From DATKQJ01 sp035534295 (GTDB lineage: Bacteria; Chloroflexota; Dormibacteria; Dormibacterales; Dormibacteraceae): 5,289 nt of DNA. This document shows positions 1-4,956 of this stretch, in pieces; the stretch's first letter is position 1, and every line of letters starts with the position of its first letter. The stretch covers positions 1-5,289 of the forward strand of contig DATLSE010000038.1 in assembly GCA_035534295.1 (NCBI GenBank). The letters are read 5' to 3'. Below the pieces are notes generated by a model. It made no database searches. It was not told where the DNA came from and saw nothing but the letters and a program-made list of their open reading frames with translations. A program made the position numbers and the translations under genes.

Positions 1-390
1 GCCAGCCTTCAACTGGGCCTTGCGATTCGGCACGTGTCGTCGCGTGAGGGCGCGCAGCCGGGCGACCACCTCGCGCAGCGCAAAGGGTTTGACCAGGTAG
101 TCGTCGGCGCCCGCCTCCAGGCCACCTACTCGATCGTCGACGCCGTCCCGCGCGGTCAGCATCAGGATCGGCGTCTCGACTCTCTGCTCGCGGAGGCGGC
201 GCGTCACTTCCAGGCCGTCGAGCCGCGGCAGCATGACGTCGAGCACGATCACGTCGTAGGGAGTCGAGGCTGCCGCCGCCAGACCTTCCTCGCCGTCGTG
301 GGCGACGCCGACAGCCATCCTCGACTCGATCAGGGAGCGGCGCAGGCTGGCGGCAAGCCGCCGGTCGTCCTCGACAACCAGGACTCGCAC
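1..390 (-). CDS. OmpR/PhoB-family response regulator, receiver domain (3' end outside window)
   Basis: Two-component response regulator. The first 130 codons are present, read leftward from a GTG at 388-390, and the frame is open to the window edge. The receiver domain is complete and canonical. It opens with VRVLVVEDD, giving the acidic pocket E7/D8/D9. The phosphoacceptor is D51 in VIVLDVMLPRLDG. The switch threonine is T79 in ILMLTAR, and K101 lies in GADDYLVKPF. The sequence after residue 112 (RLRALTRR) is the usual linker into a winged-helix DNA-binding domain, which would lie beyond position 1, so the OmpR/PhoB assignment rests on receiver and linker style. No in-frame ATG and no clear Shine-Dalgarno precede the GTG, so a very short or absent leader is possible. 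The gene is divergent from the small secreted protein at 528-782. The CTAAA pair at 413-428 lies just upstream of its start, which suggests autoregulation. A partner histidine kinase would be expected further left but cannot be seen. Confidence 0.93.
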   Translation of the reverse strand, partial: MRVLVVEDDRRLAASLRRSLIESRMAVGVAHDGEEGLAAAASTPYDVIVLDVMLPRLDGLEVTRRLREQRVETPILMLTARDGVDDRVGGLEAGADDYLVKPFALREVVARLRALTRRHVPNRKAQLKAG

Positions 391-547
391 GAGGGAATGG
401 TGCGCCGAGCATCTAAAGGATTACTAAACGATGTCGTGGGCCCGGTTTAGGGCTGGTTGAGGAACGGGGATCAGGCTCGTGGTCAGCGGTCAGAGGACCG
501 TAATCCCATAAAGAGGTGTCTCAGATCATGAATTTGAAACGTAAGTT
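391..547 (+). repeat. Long direct repeat, copy A (control region plus start of small secreted gene)
   Basis: Matches 1977-2133 at 148 of 157 positions by hand alignment without gaps (constant offset of 1586). It begins one base beyond the response-regulator start codon and ends inside the signal-peptide codons of the small gene; a weaker match continues about 20 bases further. Five of the nine differences are packed into 429-437, between the two half-site pairs. The others are at 410, 424, 467 and 479. The block 438-547 has only two differences. Confidence 0.95.
413..461. promoter_or_regulatory. Candidate response-regulator operator: two back-to-back pairs of 11-bp-spaced half-sites
   Basis: CTAAA at 413-417 and 424-428 reads TTTAG on the minus strand, facing the regulator gene. 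TTTAG at 446-450 and TTGAG at 457-461 face the small secreted gene; the wider units are GGTTTAGG 444-451 and GGTTGAGG 455-462. Spacing is 11 bp within each pair, and the pairs are 22 bp apart on the same register, so all four face one side of the helix. OmpR/PhoB-family regulators typically bind tandem half-sites about 10-11 bp apart. That the neighbouring regulator is the binder is inferred. No convincing -35/-10 pair could be fixed. Confidence 0.6.
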
Positions 548-782
548 AGCGCTGTTGGCGGCACCTATTGCCGCGGTCGGGGCGCTCGGAATCTGGGCAG
601 CGCCGGCACTTGCTGGGTCGGGGTCGGCCACCCCGGGTTCGGACAGCACCACGAAGGCTCCTGCTGCTGAGGCGGGCGACGTTGGACCCGATCTCGGCCC
701 GAACGTCGGACCCGATGTCAATCTCGAGCAGACCGGCGGACTCAATGTCAACGATGGGCCCGATGTCGCTGGAGGCAACTAG
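528..782 (+). CDS. Small secreted acidic protein, copy A, with GPDV-type repeats
   Basis: 84-residue protein of unknown function. I chose ATG 528 because AAAGAGG (510-516) is a good ribosome binding site for it, while the upstream in-frame GTG at 516 overlaps that site. Residues 1-29 form a classical signal peptide: basic MNLKRK, hydrophobic core 7-23, and an A-x-A cleavage site ending PALA at 29. The mature part of about 55 residues has no cysteine or aromatic residue and is strongly acidic (8 D/E against 1 K). It carries four-residue repeats GPDL (53-56), GPNV (57-60), GPDV (61-64) and GPDV (77-80). It is likely exported and unstructured or extended. It is divergent from the response regulator, shares its control region, and is followed by a strong hairpin. 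Its paralogue is at 2114-2371. A role as an extracellular target or ligand of the two-component system is only a guess. Confidence 0.85.
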   Translation: MNLKRKLALLAAPIAAVGALGIWAAPALAGSGSATPGSDSTTKAPAAEAGDVGPDLGPNVGPDVNLEQTGGLNVNDGPDVAGGN

Positions 783-815
783 CAACAGGCTCGCTTAGGC
801 CCAATTGCACCATTC

Positions 816-840
816 AGAGGGGAGCGTCGCGCTCCCCTCT
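816..840 (+). terminator. Hairpin terminator after copy A
   Basis: Perfect 11-bp stem AGAGGGGAGCG / CGCTCCCCTCT (816-826 with 830-840) around a 3-base TCG loop, starting 33 bases after the stop codon of the small secreted gene. No T-run follows, as is common for hairpin terminators in high-GC genomes. Confidence 0.75.
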
Positions 841-1230
841 CCCATACCTCTACTGCCGGACCGCCAGAGTAGGGGCCTTCCTACCCAGGGCCCCTGCCTG
901 GTGGGCGATTTCGGCGCCCTCACATCCCCAAGTTGGAGGAGGTCCATCTACCAAAAAAGAATACGGTGGTTGGTAGCGACCGGGCATTCGCCGATTGTGC
1001 CCAAGGTCAACCCGCGTCGGCCGCCTCAGTCTCGAACTTGTCGCCCAGCGCGTGAGCGCTTAAACCTCGACCGTCGTCTCGCCGCCCGGCCAGCGCAAAC
1101 CGGTACGGCGGTGCGGGCGCGGCAGCGACATGGACGCCCCACCCGCGGCCAGGAAGAGGGACCCCACCGGACGCGTCGTCGACGGTTTGCCCTGCCCGCA
1201 CTGGCCATCCGTCTTGCCGTGTGCTCTCGG
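841..1230. other. Intergenic region with no recognisable gene
   Basis: Open frames exist on both strands, as expected at high GC, but none gives a recognisable protein or has a convincing ribosome binding site. The plus-strand frame continuing into the lipoprotein remnant is arginine-rich and not protein-like before position 1231. One small inverted repeat is visible: CTACCAA 948-954 with TTGGTAG 970-976, spacer 15 bases including an A-run. This may be decayed sequence continuous with the remnants that follow. Confidence 0.5.
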
Positions 1231-1629
1231 ATGATCCGCCGAATGCGACCTCGCCACCTCGCCCTGCCCGCGCTGAGTCTGGCCGCCGCCCTCACATTGG
1301 CCGCCTGCACGGCCGGCAGCCCGGCGAATAACGCCACCAGCCCGCAAGCTGGTGTCCGGCCCAGCCCGACCCGCCCGGCGGGTCCGCTGGTGCTGGACGC
1401 CGCCCAGGCCAGCTGGCGCCTCCCCAGCCCGCTGCAGCGCGCGGTCGTACTCGCCGAGGGCGGCCGGCTACAGATCCTCGGCGGCCTGACCGGCGCCGGG
1501 GTCTCGACGACCGCCGTACATCAAGTAGGCGGAGGTCGTCTGGCGTGTCGGTTTCCCGTAGCTGAGCCCGGGGCGGATGTCGCGCCCGGGCTCACCGTTT
1601 GTGCGCGATGCCCGGGCAGGCGGTGCTAA
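1231..1629 (+). pseudogene. N-terminal remnant of a Kelch/beta-propeller-like lipoprotein
   Basis: The frame from ATG 1231 (or ATG 1243) encodes a lipoprotein signal peptide: basic MIRRMRPRH, a hydrophobic LALPALSLAAALTL, and the lipobox LAAC with its cysteine at about residue 26. A Pro/Ser/Thr-rich linker follows. Next come SWRLPSPLQRAVVLAEGGRL and QILGGLTGAGVSTTAVHQV, which resemble the first blade of actinobacterial Kelch/PQQ-like propeller lipoproteins. The resemblance stops near 1528, where a full protein would continue for several hundred residues. The frame then runs through a hairpin (1564-1593) and ends at TAA 1627-1629 as a Cys/Arg-rich, non-homologous tail. This looks like a gene cut by a deletion. 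Just after the break, another frame reads AEVVWRVGFP and a stop at 1559-1561, directly before the hairpin, possibly the last codons of a second deleted gene. No good ribosome binding site is seen. The family call comes from motif memory only. Confidence 0.55.
1564..1593 (+). terminator. Strong GC-rich hairpin, terminator-like
   Basis: GAGCCCGGG (1564-1572) pairs perfectly with CCCGGGCTC (1585-1593). The stem extends by three more pairs (GCG 1573-1575 with CGC 1581-1583) past a one-base bulge, leaving a 5-base loop. It begins 3 bases after a TAG at 1559-1561 in another frame and lies inside the lipoprotein-remnant frame, so it probably belonged to a gene now mostly deleted. It could act in either direction. 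Confidence 0.55.
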
Positions 1630-1637
1630 TAAACTGC

Positions 1638-1653
1638 GAGCTTCGTGAAGCTC
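1638..1653. repeat. Short inverted repeat GAGCTTC-GT-GAAGCTC
   Basis: Two perfect 7-base arms with a 2-base centre, immediately upstream of the transglycosylase remnant. It could be an operator-like palindrome, a hairpin, or chance. Confidence 0.35.
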
Positions 1654-1795
1654 GAGAAGCGACCCCAAGCTCTCCCTCGCCGCCTACTACCAGGGGGAGA
1701 CCGCGACCAGGAAGTACGGCATCTACCCCTCGAGTCGCTCCTACGTCGACGGGGTCTGGGCACTCAGGAACCGCTTCCAACAGCAGGGAAGCTGA
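1649..1795 (+). pseudogene. C-terminal remnant of a lytic transglycosylase (SLT-type)
   Basis: This frame opens after a TGA at 1646-1648 and ends at TGA 1793-1795. Residues encoded from 1661 on read DPKLSLAAYYQGETATRKYG, then IYPSSRSYVDGVWALRNRF, then QQQGS and stop. The AAYYQG...GIYPSSRSYVDxVxALRxRF pattern is the C-terminal end of the catalytic domain of peptidoglycan lytic transglycosylases of the SLT type common in actinobacteria. Only about 44 codons survive; the catalytic glutamate and the rest of the fold are missing and there is no start codon. Proline, serine and arginine codons are those of a normal coding frame, and the natural stop seems preserved. It is a gene tail left by a deletion or rearrangement between the lipoprotein head and the second small-protein module. 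Confidence 0.7.
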
Positions 1796-1976
1796 CGGAG
1801 GGGGAGCCGCTGGGGGCGAAGGCCATGGACGGCGCCAAGAACTTGGATGTGCAGCGCCCTAATCTAAGAACCCGTCGGCGCATAGGAGCGGAACTTCACG
1901 CAGCAAAGGCGCGGAACAGGAGATATCCGTGTCGCACCAGCATCAATGGCCGCAGACCGCCAACCTGCGGTAACCG
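1796..1976. other. Spacer between transglycosylase tail and second module, no gene seen
   Basis: No recognisable protein in any frame. Two weak symmetries are visible: CCAAG-AA-CTTGG (1835-1846), and a 6-bp hairpin CCGCAG/CTGCGG (1950-1955 with 1965-1970) that ends 6 bases before the start of the long repeat at 1977. Confidence 0.4.
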
Positions 1977-2133
1977 GAGGGAATGGTGCGCCGAGTATCT
2001 AAAGGATTAATAAATGGAGACGAGGGCCCGGTTTAGGGCTGGTTGAGGAACGAGGATCAGGCTCTTGGTCAGCGGTCAGAGGACCGTAATCCCATAAAGA
2101 GGTGTCTCAGATCATGAATTTGAAACGTAAGTT
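1977..2133 (+). repeat. Long direct repeat, copy B (control region plus start of second small gene)
   Basis: Second copy of 391-547, at a constant offset of 1586 with no gaps and nine substitutions. The left edge is sharp: bases before 1977 share nothing with the response-regulator coding sequence that flanks copy A. On the right, similarity fades within the signal-peptide codons around 2134-2155. Confidence 0.95.
1999..2047. promoter_or_regulatory. Second candidate response-regulator operator
   Basis: Same architecture as 413-461. TTTAG 2032-2036 and TTGAG 2043-2047 (wider GGTTTAGG 2030-2037, GGTTGAGG 2041-2048) are fully conserved and face the second small gene. In the opposite-facing pair, CTAAA 1999-2003 is intact but its partner is ATAAA (2010-2014). 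That slight decay fits the absence of a divergent regulator gene at this copy. Confidence 0.55.
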
Positions 2134-2371
2134 CGCTCTCGTGGCGGTACCTGCGGTACTCGCCTTGGGGGGCGGGGCGCTAGCCGTTCAGGCCTCTACA
2201 ACGCAGACGCCGGGTCCCTCCACCCCCGCATCCCAGACGGGCGCGGAGCCCACCGAAGCAATTGGAGGCACGGAGAAAGTCGACACCACCGAGGCGCCAG
2301 GCACGCCCGATGTCGGTCACGCCGATGCCCCCGGTGCCAACGTCGACCACCAGTTCGAGGGCAACGAATAG
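2114..2371 (+). CDS. Small secreted acidic protein, copy B
   Basis: 85-residue paralogue of the protein at 528-782, function unknown. Start ATG 2114 uses the same AAAGAGG site (2096-2102); the in-frame GTG at 2102 overlaps it. The signal peptide is residues 1-27: MNLKRK, hydrophobic core to about 24, cleavage after AVQA. The mature region of about 58 residues is Thr/Pro/Gly/Glu-rich, acidic (10 D/E against 1 K), without cysteine, and with a single aromatic residue (F81). It ends ADAPGANVDHQFEGNE. Outside the signal peptide there is almost no alignable similarity to copy A beyond a short PDV/acidic tail. The conserved export signal and promoter with a changed mature part is the striking point. 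GH27 starts 64 bases downstream on the same strand, with only a weak hairpin between, so co-transcription is possible. Confidence 0.85.
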   Translation: MNLKRKFALVAVPAVLALGGGALAVQASTTQTPGPSTPASQTGAEPTEAIGGTEKVDTTEAPGTPDVGHADAPGANVDHQFEGNE

Positions 2372-2390
2372 GCATTGGCCGTCTCGCTGC

Positions 2391-2401
2391 CCCCGGTGGG
2401 G
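2391..2401 (+). terminator. Weak hairpin between copy B and GH27 gene
   Basis: CCCC-GGT-GGGG with TT after it, 20 bases past the stop codon. The 4-bp stem is short, so at most a weak terminator, far weaker than the one after copy A. Readthrough into the GH27 gene is plausible. Confidence 0.2.
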
Positions 2402-2435
2402 TTAAAGGGCGATGGCGGCATTTAGGTAGGAAGAG

Positions 2436-3845
2436 ATGTCTCGACGCAGGATGGGCATGGTCACCACCACGGGCATCGTGGTCGTCGGGTTTGTCGTATC
2501 TGCCCTCGTTGGAATCTTCCCGGCTCGGGTCGCACCCCAGACAACTGTCGCGTCCACAAGGACGGTGTCAGTCAGCGGCGACCCGTCGGCGCCCCTGCCC
2601 AGGCCTGCCGTCATGCCGTCAGCCACCGGACTGGGCCTGACCCCACCGATGGGATGGAATGGCTTCAACCATTTTTACCTCCGCGTGACTGCAGCGACGG
2701 TCGAGGCCGCGGCCCGTGCCCTCGTCGACTCAGGGATGAAGGACGCCGGCTACACGTACGTGAACCTCGACGGCGGGTGGGATCTGCGGTGGCGCAATGC
2801 CACCGGCACGCTCCAGCCCAACCCCGCCAAGTTTCCCCAAGGCATCAGGCCCGTCGCCGACTACGTACATTCGCTGGGCCTGAAGTTCGGGATCTATACG
2901 AGCGCAGGAACCCAGAACTGCGCGGGTACGAGCGCGGGCAGCTACGGGCACTACCGGCAGGACGCCGCGACCTTCGCCTCTTGGGGTGTCGACTACCTCA
3001 AGCTCGACTGGTGCTCCATCCCATATCGGAATTACCCGCACCTGACCCCTCGGCAGCTCAGCCAGATGCTGGCCGCGCAGATGCGTGACGCGCTCGCCGC
3101 CACCGGGCGCCCGATCGTCTACGACGTCAATGACTGGACCAACGACGAGCCCTGGAGCTGGGCGCGGGGGGTGGCGAACCTGTGGCGGACCACTCCGGAC
3201 GTCCAGGACAGCTATCCAAGCATGCTCTGGAATTTCACCCACAACGTGAGCCACCACGTGCAGGCCGGGCCAGGCGGCTGGAACGATCCGGACATGCTCG
3301 AGACCGGCAACGGCGGGATGAGCACTACCGAGTACCAGAGCCAGTTCAGCCTTTGGGCGGAGATGGCGGCTCCGCTGATCGCCGGCAATGACCTGACCAC
3401 GATGTCGGCGACCACGCAGAGCATCCTCACCAACATTTCGGTGATCGAAGTGGACCAGGACCCGTTGGGCCGGCAGGGCTACCTGGTGGCGAGCGCGGAC
3501 GGACACTGGGTGTTGACCAAGCCCCTGGCAAACGGGGGCAGGGCCGTCGTCCTCTTCAATCAGACCGACACGCCGGCGACCATCTCCACCACGGCGGCGC
3601 AGGTGGGGTTGGCATACGCCCCCAGGTATATGTTGCTCGACCTGTGGAGCGACGCGGCGACGGAGACCGCCGGCGTCATCACCGCCGACGTGCCCCCCCA
3701 CGGCGTGGTCATGTACGCGACTTATCGCGGGCGCCCTCGGCTGTCAGGCAACACAAATTCGTCATGGCCAGACATTCCCGCCTGGTCGAGCCAATTTGGC
3801 GCTCCATGTGCGAATTCGCCCTGGGCGCCGCGATCGGAGTCTTGA
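2436..3845 (+). CDS. Secreted GH27 alpha-galactosidase-like glycoside hydrolase, C-terminus altered
   Basis: 469-residue glycoside hydrolase family 27 enzyme, expected to release terminal alpha-galactosyl (or related) residues outside the cell. ATG 2436 follows AGGAAG (2428-2433). An export signal or membrane anchor is at about residues 10-29; its cleavage site is unclear (ARVAPQ). The (beta/alpha)8 catalytic domain covers about 65-345. It includes LTPPMGWNGFNHF (68-80, where GWNSWNHF is more usual), YVNLDGGW (108-115), the nucleophile D191 in YLKLDWC, R251 and the acid/base D255 in NLWRTTPDVQDS, and GGWNDPDMLETGNGGMS (280-296), so the active site looks intact. The C-terminal beta-sandwich is about 350-430 and ends PPHGVVMYATY. 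Residues from about 431 to 469 are not family-like; they lie opposite a transposase remnant, so the native stop (or a C-terminal module) was probably lost and replaced by readthrough to TGA 3843-3845. Substrate specificity within GH27 cannot be told from this sequence. It may be co-expressed with the small gene upstream. Confidence 0.92.
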   Translation: MSRRRMGMVTTTGIVVVGFVVSALVGIFPARVAPQTTVASTRTVSVSGDPSAPLPRPAVMPSATGLGLTPPMGWNGFNHFYLRVTAATVEAAARALVDSGMKDAGYTYVNLDGGWDLRWRNATGTLQPNPAKFPQGIRPVADYVHSLGLKFGIYTSAGTQNCAGTSAGSYGHYRQDAATFASWGVDYLKLDWCSIPYRNYPHLTPRQLSQMLAAQMRDALAATGRPIVYDVNDWTNDEPWSWARGVANLWRTTPDVQDSYPSMLWNFTHNVSHHVQAGPGGWNDPDMLETGNGGMSTTEYQSQFSLWAEMAAPLIAGNDLTTMSATTQSILTNISVIEVDQDPLGRQGYLVASADGHWVLTKPLANGGRAVVLFNQTDTPATISTTAAQVGLAYAPRYMLLDLWSDAATETAGVITADVPPHGVVMYATYRGRPRLSGNTNSSWPDIPAWSSQFGAPCANSPWAPRSES

Positions 3846-4167
3846 TCACAGCCATACCGTCGGCCTCGAACACGCGGTCGGAGCCACCGCCGTACTTGTC
3901 GTCGTGATCGTGGATCAGGAACCGCGCCAGCACGCCCAGCTGGTTGAGTTCCCAGCTCACATTCCTGGCTTGCTGGCTCACCCACTGAGCGTCTGGCCTG
4001 TCGGTCACCGCGAACCAGATCACCCGCCTGGTCGCCAGCTCCATATACAAGAGGACGTACAGCCGCTTCAGAAGCACGGTGTCGACGCTGAGGAAATCAG
4101 TGAGTACGATCGCCGACGCCTGGGCTCGCAGGAACGTGTCGGGTTCAAGAAGTCCATTTGCGCATCC
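3709..4167 (-). pseudogene. DDE-transposase (integrase core) remnant of an insertion sequence
   Basis: Minus-strand frame between stops at 4168-4170 and 3709-3711. Transposase similarity runs from about 4138 (TFLRAQASAIVLTDFL) down to about 3769 (RRECL). Recognisable blocks are DFLSVDTVLLKRLYVLLYME, WVSQQARN, FLIHDHDDKYGGGSDRVF, TPIAAPRANSHMERQIG and STRRECL, typical of the rve-type integrase core of IS3/IS481-like elements. The apparent catalytic triad is still present: D of DFLSVDT (4096-4098), D of IHDHD, and E of HMERQ, the last two about 35 residues apart. The N-terminal helix-turn-helix region and the C-terminal HRPH-type end are missing, and no start codon suits a full protein; a GTG at 4075-4077 is internal. 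No terminal inverted repeats or target duplication were found. The left end overlaps the 3' end of the GH27 gene in antisense. Confidence 0.8.
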
Positions 4168-4170
4168 CTA

Positions 4171-4627
4171 ACCTCCTCCCGGCCCCCTTGCTCGGACGCC
4201 ATCCCGACCGCGCTGAGCCAGATCACCGCCGCCTGCCCCGTATTTCCTAAAGGTGTACATCCTCGGCGGACACCAGATCGAGTCCCCCTTTCGGGGAGAC
4301 GGATCATCGGGCGCGCCCCGGGGGAGCGCGGCTCAAGTTAATGCCGCGGAGTACCTCGAGTTCAGTGCCCCCGACTGGATATACAGCCACGGCGAACTCG
4401 AAATCCCACCCGGGGCTCTTCTATCTGCTGAATCGCCCCACGAGACAGGGATTTTGAGAGGTTTGGAGCTCAGTCGCCTGCTGACGGTGAGGGGCACACA
4501 AACTCGTATGAGGTCAATCGACAACCCAAAGAGGTGGCCGGTCGCCGGATCGGCCGGCCCAGTTCGACCGGGACGAAGTATCCGGGGCGGCAGCCGGGAC
4601 AGGTGCAATCCCTCCTGAGCTCCGGGT
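4171..4627. other. Region without a recognisable gene, right of the transposase remnant
   Basis: Several overlapping open frames on both strands, none recognised and none with a convincing ribosome binding site. A small hairpin TCCCC/GGGGA (4283-4287 with 4293-4297, 5-base loop) and a GC palindrome GGGCGCGCCC (4309-4318) are visible. A minus-strand segment around 4310-4420 reads WDFEFAVAVYPVGGTELEV, then LRGINLSRAPPGARP and stop. It is protein-like but unidentified, preceded by an in-frame stop. Probably decayed genes or insertion-sequence debris. Confidence 0.4.
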
Positions 4628-4762
4628 TCAGCTCCCGCGCTCGCCAGTGTCCTCGACGCGTATTCGCAGAACCGTGCCATCCCGACGGTCTTTCCGCGCG
4701 TCTCGGGTGGCCTCTTCGACTTTGGCTTCGAGCTCAGCCGTCCGGCGCCCGGCCGACGGATC
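4628..4762 (-). other. Possible C-terminal fragment of an unidentified protein
   Basis: A frame of 44 codons opens after TGA (complement of 4763-4765) and ends at TGA 4628-4630. It includes TAELEAKVEEATRDARKDRR, then DGTVLRIRVEDTGERGS and stop. The Glu/Lys/Ala-rich part could form a short coiled coil and the composition is protein-like, but there is no start codon and no family is recognised. It may be chance or a decayed gene. Confidence 0.22.
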
Positions 4763-4770
4763 TCAGTCGC

Positions 4771-4926
4771 CTATCGCTTGCGCACCTTCAACGTGTTCAG
4801 CCGTACCGCTTCGAGAATGAGCGCCTTCAACGCAGCCTCATCGACAGGGTCACCGTCGTGGAAGTCGAACGCCCGGGGCTGGAGACGGCTCAGCCCCTGG
4901 CGGGCTTGAGTCAGGCGGCGCGATCG
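4771..4926 (-). other. Possible short protein fragment, unidentified
   Basis: A minus-strand frame opens after TGA (complement of 4927-4929) and ends at TAG (4771-4773). It reads RLTQARQGLSRLQPRAFDFH, then DGDPVDEAALKALILEAVRL and NTLKVRKR. The DPVDEAALKALILEAVRLN helix is convincingly protein-like, but there is no start codon and I do not recognise the family. It is in a different frame from the fragment at 4628-4762, so the two could be parts of one frameshifted gene or unrelated. It lies just upstream of, and divergent from, the DUF2127 gene. Confidence 0.25.
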
Positions 4927-4956
4927 TCATCCTTCGAATCTGATCAAATCGGAACG

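Noticed and set aside
34..450. Plus-strand 138-codon open frame
   Set aside because: It is the antisense shadow of the response regulator, whose minus-strand translation has all receiver-domain motifs.
948..976. Inverted repeat CTACCAA/TTGGTAG as a possible insertion-sequence end or terminator
   Set aside because: Only 7-bp arms, no matching second end, no adjacent gene.
805..1230. Long upstream extension of the lipoprotein-remnant frame
   Set aside because: Arginine/proline-rich, no ribosome site and no protein-like features before the signal peptide at 1231; open only because of high GC.
1645..2010. Plus-strand 121-codon frame crossing into the second repeat
   Set aside because: Its first part is out of frame with the clear transglycosylase tail and its last part reads through the control-region repeat, so it is not a plausible gene.
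391..2133. Pair of long repeats as ends of a composite transposon or a CRISPR-like array
   Set aside because: Only two copies, each containing a promoter and gene start, no transposase between them and no regular spacers; better explained as a gene duplication.
2730..3701. 323-codon minus-strand open frame
   Set aside because: Antisense shadow of the GH27 catalytic domain, which carries the intact active-site motifs on the plus strand.
4253..4680. Overlapping frames on both strands (121 and 115 codons) as genes
   Set aside because: No recognised motifs, no ribosome sites, and each can be the shadow of the other; left as an unexplained region.
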